The notes below the pieces were generated by a model. The model was not told the DNA's origin. It saw only the letters and a list, made by a program, of their open reading frames with translations, and searched no databases. Below are positions 48,701 through 58,173 of a stretch of 64,000 nucleotides of DNA, piece by piece. The position numbers were made by a program, and so were the translations under genes. How positions within the stretch are numbered: position 1 is the first letter of the stretch; the number at the start of each line of letters is the position of its first letter. The stretch is from Alisma plantago-aquatica (taxonomy: Eukaryota > Streptophyta > Magnoliopsida > Alismatales > Alismataceae): positions 665,723,591 through 665,787,590 of the forward strand of contig OY856409.1 in the NCBI GenBank assembly GCA_963693085.1, read 5' to 3'.

Positions 48701-48918
48701 GTAATTGGGTTGACAACAATAAAGGAGTTTTAGGGGATGAGTTGGATTTCAAATTGGTGAATTTTGAAAAGATTGGTGTGAAAGATGAGCCATTCATCAT
48801 GGTAGACCAAGAAAAACAAGTATTCTATATTGATGACCCGACAAATAAAAATTGGTCTGTCATTCTTCATGGAAAAAGACAGTTTATTGTAGATCCTATA
48901 AATGAAGAAGAATACTAA
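45786..48918 (+). pseudogene. CACTA-2 TNP2-type transposase with several stop codons
   Basis: The start MDRSWM and CPCRNCGNNL (45786-46010) mark the transposase-associated domain. TNP2 core: VKVMWYLPIIP, WHGELKVNDDGILRHASDSP, CTDGMNPYG, IYNLPPWLCMKN, DIDVYLQPLIDDLMKLW, DFPAYGNLSGYS, ACPICEEN, GHRRFLPP, WDLPYWRSLAIRHCIDVMHVEKN. DUF4218 follows (47560-48240: YHDCHTLMEQ, PPFFDIMVHLVVHI). DUF4216 (48343-48918) has YYGIIEDIWELDY and DEPFIMVDQEKQVFYI. In-frame stops at about 45828, 46587, 47245, 47879, 48007, 48054 and 48238. Most fit single C-to-T or G-to-A changes (for example TGG to TAG). Dead, but nearly full length. Confidence 0.88.
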
Positions 48919-49196
48919 GAAAAGTATGATGATTCCAGTCCATTCTCAGTTGGTTTGCCAAGTGTAAATGTTGAAGATAACACCGATGAATATTATAAAC
49001 ATCAAGATCATGCTGAAGGAATTTTCCTTGACTAACAACTCAACTAATACTAGAGGAATGTATCCTTTGAATTATTTATTTTATTATCATTCAAGCAAGT
49101 AATCTTTTAAATATACATCATATATCATGTATACCTTATCACTTGTGATTTTATTATCACTTATTTTTTTTATCATGTATACTTGTAGGTTCTAAA

Positions 49197-52100
49197 ATGG
49201 CGAGTGAAGATGAACATTCTGAGCATGAGCATGAGCACCATAAGGATGGTAGTGGTGATGCTAAGAAAAGTAGAGGTCCCACACTGATGCGTAGGTTGTA
49301 GGAGCTCAGGGCTAAAGGGTACAAATTGCTAGTCTAGTTTGATATCATAGGAGCACATGTTGGGGAACATGCTAGTTCTTTCAAGCATTACGTAGGGGCG
49401 ATCGTGCGCAATACGGTGCCAATAGATATAGAAAATTGGCATGATGTTCCTAATGCCAAAAAATACCTCATATGGAAAGATATATCTGTGAGTGGAAGTG
49501 ATACTATTTTAATATATTTTTTATCTATTGATTCTAATTTAGTTTGCTTGGAATTAATTCTTTTTCAAAACAACATTATTAATTTCTTCTTTGTATGTAT
49601 AGGGTGTTTTTCATCTAAATGAAAAAGATCACAAGAAAAGAGTGCTACAACGTTGTGGTGTACGATGGAGGGGTTTTAAGACATATCTCACAAGGGAATT
49701 TATAGATAATCCTAAACAAAAGAAGAAAGCAACAGATGTATATATTTTTATAGATCCTGAGGTGTGGGAAAGATTTGTTGCAGCTAGGAGATCGAAAGAG
49801 TTTTAGGTAATAAAGATTGTGATGTATTGTATGAATCTTTAATTTTATACAATTAAGGAGGTGATACATGTTTGCCAAGTCTAAATTGCAATACCTCCAT
49901 TTTAAATGATCAGGCTATCCACCAGGCTCAAAAGGAAAGACGGGCCAAAATGTGCATGACCATCGCTTGGGGCCCGGTGGTTATGCCTTTCTTCGCCAAC
50001 TATAAGAGAAGCAATCCTCTTTTGGATAAGAATCTAGTACAACTCAAGTTGAGCGTCCACCCCGACACTTGACATGGATTGATGCTAGAAAGAATCGAGC
50101 AGGTGAAATTGTCAACCCTGCAACTAAGGAGGTGGCACAAAAGATGGTAGGTTTATCCCAACTAAGTAAAGAGTAACTCTCACAAAGTTAGATTTATTTA
50201 TATCTAATTGATATTGTGATTTAATATTTTTATTAACTATGAATAGATTGATCTCCACGAGAAAATGAAGGAAGGAAAGTTCATCCCAACTGGCCACATG
50301 GATGAACTATCAGTTGCTCTTGGTATGAAGGAGCATCCTGGCCATGTTAGGGGATTAGGAGCTGGCATAGGATTCAAGTCTTATTTTGGCCCTTCACAAT
50401 CTAAAAGAGGTCGTGCATGAGGTCTTACATAAGAGGAGATTGAAGCATTAGTAGCGTAGAAAGTAAAAGAAATAATGTCTTCATTTCAGCCTACTCAACC
50501 TTCTCAACCTATTCATATTGTGTGTCTCTCAAGTGATGAGGTACAAGCCCATGCTACAGTTGTAGAAGGTCATGGGAGCACTCCCAATGACCCACCACAA
50601 CAATCTGTAGTAAGTTTTTATTCTATATGTTGTGTTATTAGTATGATATATATATATGATAATATATATAGTTTCAACAGGTATCTGTTATACTGCTTCT
50701 TATATAACTTATATTATTTCAATCTAGGTTGGTATGAACTGTAAACTTACAATGGAGGTTCCAGAATATAATATTGTGGCAGCGGGCAAGGTGTACAACC
50801 TTGGTGGTACATTGCATTGCCAACAAATTACTGATGACATTTGTCGTGTGTCCGTCCATCTTGTGTATAACGGAATGGGGGACAAACCACTACCCATACC
50901 TAATCCTGAATATAGTACAGTTGAAGAAGCAGAGGGTGCTATGGTGGGTTGGCCTAGACACTTGGTTATCAATGACAAGGTGTACTTGAATTCTACCACA
51001 TTTTTCATATTTGACTGCATATATGAACTCGTGTAATAGAAGTATGTAATTTAATTAACAAGCTTGCAAACCAAAAAGTAAAAATTCTACTAGTCGTCCT
51101 CCTATGCCCAAGCCATCTATTATTCCAGAATCCACATTCGATGAGTTGGAAAGTAAATGTAAATGTTTGTGTCGATACTTAGCCAACCAAAGCTCTGGAC
51201 TACAAATATTGATCAATTTAATAGAAGATGCAACTGGGAGGGACTTTGACAATTATATTTTTCTTGATGATATTATAGAGTTGTTCCAGTATGATTGGTT
51301 GAATACTTCGATATTAGAAGTATGGATAAGGTAAGGATCTATCAATATAGAAAATTCCAATACACATTTTTAGCTTATTTCTACATATGAAAATAATTAC
51401 AAATGCTTAACAACCATTTATATACCGAGGCCACAAACTTTGATATAAAAAATGTTGAATTCTTAGTTCCTTCAGTCACTAGTCAGGTGGAAACACATAT
51501 TGAGGAAGTGAGTGAGTACTTCTCTGATGCATTCAAATATTTTGCTAGTGTGGGAAATGAAATTATTCTAATTCCTTTTAACATCCAGTAAGTATTATTA
51601 TTCAATATAATTTTAATAATGAACAAATGTATTTATTTTAATGTTTGTTTTATTCTTACTCAGATCTAAACATTGGGAATTAGTGGTGTTTTTCCCAAAA
51701 TTGATGACTCTTTATTATCTTGACCCAATGGGAAAAATAACAAGGGGTCACAAATTGAATTTGCCAGCTATGGCGTAAGCATAAATATAGTCAATGCTTC
51801 AACATGATATTTCTATTTAGAATTTCTATTTTATCAACTATCATTTAATTGATAGGGGTATAAAAGCTTTTTGTGAAGGCGGAGGACAAATACCCACAAA
51901 ATTAAAGACATTGACTTTGAAAAATGTCAAGGTAGCTACTTTGACAACTGCTTAGTCTTATATGTATTAATTTTCAACTCTTATATGTCAACTCTTATAG
52001 TCTTCTGTTTATAGTAGTTTACTAACATTAAGTATAATTCGTTATTTGTAGTGTCCTATACAAAATAATAGTTGGGCTTGTGGCTACTATGTAATGAAAT

Positions 52101-52333
52101 ATATTCAAACTATTGTCAAACAAGCATCAAATGACATTCAGACTATAGATCAGGTAATAAAGAATAACATCATAAATTTATAAGTGAGTTGTAGTCATTT
52201 TATAAAATATTAGCATGTGCATTTTCTGTTACAGATCTTTACAACTCAGCCTTACACATGTGAGGACTTAAATGAATTCTGAGAAGAGTGGTCAAATACT
52301 TTTCTAAATGAAGTCAATATAGTATTGGAATAA
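49197..52333 (+). pseudogene. CACTA-2 TNPA-type protein fused to a C48 (Ulp1-like) protease domain
   Basis: Multi-exon. N-terminal part (49197-50157): acidic/His-rich start MASEDEHSEH, HVGEHASSFKHYVGAIVR, VPIDIENWHDVP, RWRGFKTYLTREF and, after a frameshift, NVHDHRLGPGGYAF. Middle (50245-51035): EHPGHVRGLGAG, then MEVPEYNIVAAGKVY to PLPIPNPEYSTVEEAEGAMVGWPRHLV, the TNP1-like C-terminus also seen in CACTA-1. C-terminal part (51104-52333): KHWELVVFFP, LYYLDPMGK, then CPIQNNSWACGYYVM, giving the H, D and C of a C48 cysteine protease plus a preceding Gln. Introns have GT/AG borders (for example GTAAGT after 51590). Stops near 49300, 49336, 50417 and 52280 and the frameshift near 49950 make it non-functional as it stands. 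C48 proteases act on SUMO-type conjugates in other proteins; the target here is unknown. Confidence 0.78.
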
Positions 52334-52599
52334 ATATGTCAGTTACGTTCCATTTATGTATGTGGTTTTAGTAATCTTTCATATTTACTTTTGTATCTGA
52401 CATTTAATATCATCTCAGACTTGCAATCTATCATTTTGTAAATTATGATGTGACTATGTGTACTCAACTCAATATATGAATCATTTTTATTATGAATGTG
52501 TGGTTTGGAATGGTGATGGTTGAGTATCAATGCTCCCTTCTCACATATCTTATTCTTGTTCTTCTGTTTTGTTCTGTTCAGTTTCTATAGAAATTTTAA

Positions 52600-53108
52600 A
52601 AAAATTGGACCCTATAGCGTCGGTTTTCTTTAAAAACTGACCTTATAGGTGTCTTGGCCGTTCCGCGTAGAACGGTCGTGCTGCCTAGAACGGTTGTGTT
52701 GGGATGAGGTAGAACGGCCGTTCCGCGTAGAACAGCCGTGTTGAGATATGGTAGAACGGTCGTGTCGTGTAGCACGGTCGTGCTAATATAGACCAACACG
52801 GTCGTGCTAGGCGGCACAGCCGTTCTATCATATTCCAAGACTCTATTGAATCGGTTTTCCTCATATAACCGTCCTTAGAAAGAATCTTTAGAGTCGGTTA
52901 TTTAGTAAAAGTATGACGTTATAGGGTTCAAGTACAGTTTTATTTCTCAATTGGGTGTAGTTTTTGAGAGCCTATAGGGTCGGTTTTTACTATACAAGGT
53001 CATTTTTTTATAGAGCAATTTTTGTAGTGACGGTCACTTAGGCGTCGGCTGAAAAGTGACTATATAGGCTTAAAAAAAACGACGCTATAGACCATTTTTG
53101 TACTAGTG
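52600..53108. repeat. CACTA-2 right terminus, subterminal units and palindrome array
   Basis: Subterminal units like those at the left end lie near 52617, 52852, 52892, 52978, 53040 and 53080. Between the first and second units, 52655-52835 holds an array of about 20-30 bp units built on AGAACGGCCGTTCCGCGT and AGCACGGTCGTGCT, each palindromic. The same palindrome occurs once or twice near 44115-44150 at the other end. Confidence 0.8.
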
Positions 53109-53111
53109 TAA

Positions 53112-53875
53112 ATACCAAATAAGCTCTACATAACAGACATAATTTTAATGTTCTATACTCTAGTCCTCATACAGAATTATGTGAAGTATATGTATCTTGG
53201 TCTTGACTATTTTTCCATACCCAGTAGTTTTGCCACAACTCTCTCTAGTTCATGGGCCCTCTGAACTAGCAAAATGTTGATTGTCATATTCAGTTTTCTA
53301 TTCTAGTTTTGACATCACTGTAACTCACCAATATATTCTAGGTGTTTACAACATTGCTTAGAACACTTTCTATTTGATTTGTGGTTGTTTTAGGAGGGGT
53401 TGGGGCAGTGAATGTTGTACTACGTGTCATTTATCATCATTAATATTTCGTCACCTTAAGGATATCTTTTTAATTTTCATATTGATCATATCAATTTGAC
53501 ATTTAATGTTTCTAATATTTGTTTTGGTACTGCACTGTGGCTCCATTTCTGAAACAATGGCATATGATTTGGTCCTGGAAGATGCAATTAAAGTCCAAGA
53601 TTAACTGGACCAAATCAAGGAAATGAATAGACAAATTTGTTTTGGTTAGAGTGAGGTTAACGGTTTAGGTGGGTAATAAGGATAACTGTAGAATGTTTGA
53701 GACCTTATCTTTTTTAGCTCATCGTAAGCATTTACATATGGTCTAGAATCTTAAATAGATGTACCAATACAACGTAATAATTGATGTTGGACCAACTGAT
53801 AAGCTTGTATATCATAAATATATGGATATTAGCAAACAAAACATAGACACACGGATTCAACTAAGAAGAGTCAAC
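53112..53875. other. Unassigned stretch between CACTA-2 and a small transposon
   Basis: No gene or element end recognised. By nesting it should belong to CACTA-1 (5' part) or to sequence next to the Athila LTR. I looked on the minus strand for the missing transposase N-terminus (MDRSWM-type) and did not find it. Confidence 0.45.
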
Positions 53876-53884
53876 GTGAGAAGC

Positions 53885-55194
53885 AGTGGCAGAGCCAGAA
53901 ATTAGGAGTAGGTGAGACACAATTCAAAATCTACTTTTATGACTATAATATTAAATTCTAATTTTATGACTATGATCTTTTTCAGTTATGTAAAAAGGCC
54001 AAAGAATAATCATTTCAAAATAACCAGATATAAATGTAAAAGAAGATTAACACAACAATTAATTGTGGTTACGTTTCCTAAAATCATTGCCTAATAACAT
54101 CCATATCAAAATCTGCAGAGATATTTTATTGAGCATAAAGCACCAAATATCTTTTTGATCTATGGTTGCATTGAATTTTTTCTTAGTTATGCATTCTTAA
54201 ATCTTTTATTGATTCATGTTTATATAGATTTCAAATATATAAAATCAAATAAGGCTGAACTAATCAAGCAGCATAGATCATAAAGGAGATGGGAGAACTA
54301 TGAGAAGAGAGGCTAGTGAATACATACATACCTAAAACTTGATGAGAACTGTAAATGCCTTCCTCCCACTACAATAATTCAGAGAGATTTCTCCAGCATC
54401 ACCCAAAAGTTATAACGGATGCATGATGCCCATGAAAATATTAAATCAAAAAATTTCTTGTCTTACCTTCCCACAACGGTCTAGTGTAGATTAGTGTAAT
54501 AATAAGGGATACTAGATGATTGTACGAAAGGAAGCAATGTGAATGACCGTGTAATGTTACTAAATGATCCTTTTGTTAACATGGATAGAGCATATATTGT
54601 ACTAAAAGAATTCAGTAGTGACCTGCAATCTAGCGTTTCCTGGAAAAAATTTAACCGAGGGGGAACAGAACAAGACCTGCTCCTAGCCTCACTACTAATT
54701 CTGCAACAGCCAATCCATCGTAAACAAAACATAGGGTCACCAATGCCTCACTAGACATCTCACCAGTTGTTATCTCTCTCTAGGGTGCTAGAGGCCACCA
54801 CCGGCTGCCACAAGGGTGTTGTGAGAAACTTAAGGCACAGAAGGAAAATACCTTTGTATTTGTGTAATCATTTTCCGAGTTAAAAACTGACTCAGATATT
54901 CACAGTCCTTGGTATGGTCTGGTTTCCTATTCTATTCATGCCTGTTTTTGTTTGGGAATATTGAGTTCCCTAGCTGTAGGGAAGCTGACAGTGGTCACTG
55001 ACAATCTAAATCGGGAGGTGAATGTTTAATCAAACGTGAGATTGTCAAACGCTTTCAGTTACTATTCAAGCTGCCGATAATGAAGAATAGACACTCCCCT
55101 CGCAGCAAATTCAGGCAGTGATAAATTAACCAGGGTCTTGTAACACTTCGGGTGAGGCAAGTGCCTCACCCAGTCTCAATGTGGCTCCACCACT
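53885..55194. mobile_element. 1.3 kb non-autonomous DNA transposon (AGTGGCAGAGCCAG ends)
   Basis: Inverted ends AGTGGCAGAGCCA and TGGCTCCACCACT, flanked on both sides by GTGAGAAGC (53876-53884 and 55195-55203). If the ends are taken one base wider, the duplication is 8 bp. Nine bases would fit a Mutator-like element and eight a hAT. No transposase frame. A 10-bp inverted GAGGCAAGTGCCTC lies near the right end (about 55154-55167). Confidence 0.75.
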
Positions 55195-55239
55195 GTGAGA
55201 AGCATGTCGATACAACTTAAAAAGAGTTAAAGAGTTTCA

Positions 55240-55690
55240 GGTGAGAACACACCCCTGCTTTGATTCTCGGCGTTGGAGAGGCTCGGCTCGGCTCCTCAGT
55301 GTTGGAGAGGCTTGGCTCTGGGAGGCAAGCGATCGGGGGAGACGCTACGTCGACGAGAGACCCTGCTTCGCGTGATCGGGTCGGAGGCTGGGAGGCGGCC
55401 GTCGGAAAGGGAAGTCCGCCGCGGGGAGGCTCGGAAAGGGAAGTCCACATATGGGGGTTCCATGGAGCGCTCTGCGTCAGGGAGGCTGGGAAAGGGAAGT
55501 CCGCCGATGGGGGTTCGATGGAGCGCTCGGCGCCGGGGAGGCTCGGCTCGGATCGACAGCGTCAGGGAGGCAGGCGGTCGGGAGAGCTACGACGTCGATG
55601 AGGGATCCTTGGCTTCGCGTGATTTGCAGGTCGGAATCTGGGAGGCGCAAAACCGTTCGCACAAGGCGTGGGGGATTATGGGGAGAGAGT
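55240..55690 (-). repeat. GC-rich block with direct repeats near the CACTA-1 right end
   Basis: Two copies of about 80 bp (55319-55398 and 55566-55650, sharing GGAGGC, CGTCGA, TTCGCGTGAT, GGTCGGA) flank shorter repeats of GGAAAGGGAAGTCC and ATGGAGCGCTC. It is far richer in GC and CpG than the rest of the window. Frames of up to 145 codons are open on the plus strand but are low-complexity and unlike any family I know. By position it is the counterpart of the GC-rich 5' block of CACTA-2. Confidence 0.6.
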
Positions 55691-55739
55691 GCGGGAGTTT
55701 TTTCTTTTAGTCCATCTCATTACATTTTTTTTCTCGATA

Positions 55740-55895
55740 CAATTAAAAGGAGTAAAATTTGTAGCTGCATCTTATTTATTGAGGTGACTACAATTATTTA
55801 AATTATACAAATATATTTTATAAATAAAAATAGCTCTCGCTACACATAAATTAAATGTAACTTAAACAATCGTAGCTAAATCGTCTTTTTTTTTT
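55740..55895. repeat. CACTA-1 subterminal motifs, right (5') end
   Basis: GTAGCTGC, GACTACAATT, CGCTACACAT and CGTAGCTAAAT repeat the TGTAGC/GCTACA theme of 14213-14640. A T run and ATCGCGACG follow. CGCGAC is also found at 14215-14220, but I could not decide whether it is part of a terminus or of a target duplication. Confidence 0.5.
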
Positions 55896-55900
55896 TAGGA

Positions 55901-56882
55901 TCGCGACGAAATCGAGAAAAAAAAACCAACCGCTTAGATGAAGAAGTTGCCATCCGAGGAGCTATGTAGTTCTTTCACCAAGGTCCTAAAGTAAGCATCG
56001 ATGAAGTCTTATATAACAAATCTGGACGTGGGTTGCCACAACCGAGTCAACGCTAATTGGATGGAGTTCTTTGTGTAATCAAAAGTGGGGTGGTATGTGA
56101 AATTTGTAAGGATTCATAGACGATGAAAGAAAAAGAGGGTTTACGTATATGCAGAAAATAGGTGGTTTGTTGAGGTGGTTTGTTGGGGTTTATACGATAA
56201 GGACAGAGAGAGTGAGGAAAATTTTGGAAACATGGAGAAGATGGTTGTCGTTTTAATAGGGGAACGTGGGCGAGGTATGACGAAAAATAAGAGAAATGGA
56301 GGAAAGGAAAATCGAATTTATGGAGGAAAAGTGAGATAGTCAAAACAGAAAATGTAGGCGTCAATTTTGGATATCATCGATAAGAAATAGAGAGTAGAGA
56401 AGAGGTCGTTTGTTAGGGTTCGCACAAGAAAAGGAAAACGTGAAGAAGGTCGAATGTGTTTTGATTTTACAATTCATAATAGTCTGTTACAGTTTTATTT
56501 CACGTTCACGGACGTGGTGGATTGACATTGTGAAACAAAGAGGAAGTAGAAGAGAGGATAAAGAAAAGGAGAACGGAATTTAAGGAGAGCATGAGAGAAT
56601 TATAAGAAAATAAAAACGTGAGAAAGGTTTTGAGGGAAGTTCAAATTTGTTTTTTGGACTGGCATTTTGTAAACAACACGTGGGCCAAATATAGGGAGTG
56701 GAAAGTTATTTGAGTGAAAGTCATCCGTGAGAACTGAATTTAAGGAGGCATGAGAGAAAAATAAGAAAATAAAAACATGACAAAAGTTTTTAGGGAAGTT
56801 CGAATTTGTTTTTGTGGGAAGTTTGAATTTGTTTTCGAGGATTTGCATTTTGAGAAGAGCACCATGGCCCCAATTAAGGCCG
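55901..56882 (-). other. 5' internal part of the large retrotransposon, with a 160-bp tandem duplication
   Basis: No coding motif. Two related blocks, about 56575-56670 and 56737-56835, share AAGGAG-CATGAGAGAA, ATAAGAAAATAAAAAC and GGGAAGTTC-AATTTGTTTT, indicating an old tandem duplication of about 160 bp. Confidence 0.55.
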
Positions 56883-57653
56883 TAGACCTGTCAAATTGAG
56901 TCAAAATTCGCGGACGCCCACGCGTCAACCCGTTTAAGTTGGATTTAGGTGGTAAAAATTTATCGCCCGCTGAAAATCACCCAAATCCATACCTATATGT
57001 CTATTTAACGGTTTTCATGGGTGATCCGTGGGTGACCTGGTTAATTGAAACAAATATATTTATATACATAATATACACATACTCCTATTAAAAGATGTTA
57101 CTTATTTCATACAAGTTGATTCTTTACATTTACGAACAACAATTGTATTCTCTTTATTTTGTCATTGCAATCGGCAATAACAAGCACTTATAATATTAAG
57201 AATTTCTAATGTTATATTAAAAAAAATTATGTGTAATTTTTTGTGATATTTATCAATAAAAAATATATTGCTTTTCTTATTTTACATTGACATACAACTA
57301 GCTATTATTTTTTTAAAGTTTGATAAACATATATCGACAAGTAATCGAATGGTTTGATTCAAACATAGTAGTTGATTGGTTCCTTTTCACTATATTTGAT
57401 ATAAAAACATTAGTTACTAGCTGTTTTAAATGTTATTTTTAGTGGTAAGGAAAGCAACTGGGAACTTATTGTTGATTGGGTGCATTTTAAATGGGCACCC
57501 ACAGACAATCTACAACCCGTTGGGTCGGGTCTGGGTGTGCTTTTCTTCCACCTGTTTAGAAGTATATCTTTTTGACCCGCACCCGTCAGATCCACACCTA
57601 CACCCGCAACGACCTAACTCAAACCCAACCCACACATTTATTTGACAGGTCTA
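56883..57653. mobile_element. 771-bp non-autonomous DNA transposon with 14-bp perfect TIRs
   Basis: TAGACCTGTCAAAT at 56883-56896 is perfectly inverted at 57640-57653. If the outer TA on each side is a target duplication, the family could be Tc1/mariner-like. GACCTGTCAAA ends are also seen in hAT-like plant elements, but I found no 8-bp duplication. Subterminal CCCGT/CCCAACCC tracts occur at both ends. No coding capacity. Confidence 0.65.
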
Positions 57654-58158
57654 GTCATCTGTTGTTACGCTGGTAATATAATACTTTTACAATGAAAAGT
57701 TCTCCGAATCATTTTAAATTGGAATGATATGCATAAAATTAATTTTGTGGTTTGAGAAAAAATTGTTAGGTGGTAAGGATATGTGAGTTGGATAGAACGA
57801 GCGAGAGAGTCTCCTACGTTTTTTATTTTTTAAAGGAAGAGAGGATCACGGGGTCAAGCATGTATAACTAATCTTTTTGACGCTCAACAAATTGGTAGTG
57901 GGGGTAATTCATGGACGTAGAAGGCTGCAAATAGAGAGGGACTGTCTGGCATGTGTTGGTTACCGGGGTTTTTTCAGAAAAATAAGAAAAAGACTCAAAA
58001 AATTGTGAGAACAGAGAGGAGTAAGGAGAGTGCAGCATGTTGAAATGATCTAAAGTGATTGGTCGGAAGGTTTTTTTTAAAGTGAAAATAGCACACTTGT
58101 ATCTGATTGTAGGAACTCGGTCTTTTTATAGTAAATAGATATAGAGGCTTATGTGTAT
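57654..58158 (-). other. Leader region of the large retrotransposon
   Basis: Between the 771-bp transposon and the PBS. This would be the 5' untranslated leader on the minus strand. No gene seen. Confidence 0.5.
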
Positions 58159-58171
58159 GGCTCTGATATCA
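58159..58171 (-). other. Primer-binding site of the large retrotransposon
   Basis: On the minus strand TGATATCAGAGCC follows the LTR end by two bases. It differs from the initiator tRNA-Met site TGGTATCAGAGC at one position. Confidence 0.82.
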
Positions 58172-58173
58172 TT

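Larger units (their letters stand above)
43283..53108 (+). mobile_element. CACTA-2: complete En/Spm-type transposon with C48 protease
   Basis: 9826 bp. Terminal inverted repeats CACTACTACATTTTTGTCC (left) and, reversed, CACTAGTACAAAAATGGTC (right), with TAA duplications outside. Six subterminal units sit at each end. A GC-rich 5' block, a nested LINE, a 100-bp foldback, a TNP2-type pseudogene and a TNPA-type/C48 gene follow in that order. The genes carry stop codons, so it is not autonomous now, but both ends look usable by a related transposase. Confidence 0.9.
14183..55900 (-). mobile_element. CACTA-1: En/Spm-type transposon, nested and decayed
   Basis: Minus-strand TNP2-type and TNPA-type transposase pseudogenes occupy 36529 to 24215 in the usual CACTA order (TNP2 first). 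TGTAGC/GCTACA subterminal motifs cluster at 14213-14640 and again at 55740-55895. A GC-rich repeated block lies just inside the right end, as in the 5' region of En/Spm. The left terminus is probably CACTACCTGCAAGG at 14183. I could not find a matching right terminus, so the right boundary is approximate. The element is interrupted by a copia element, an Athila remnant, CACTA-2 and a 1.3 kb transposon, and part of its 5' coding region is gone. It appears to carry a captured PPR gene. Confidence 0.55.

Noticed and set aside
55260..55801. Frames of 113-145 codons in the GC-rich block, considered as a host gene exon
   Set aside because: Three plus-strand frames are open in parallel and the peptides repeat with the DNA, so this is a repeat effect.
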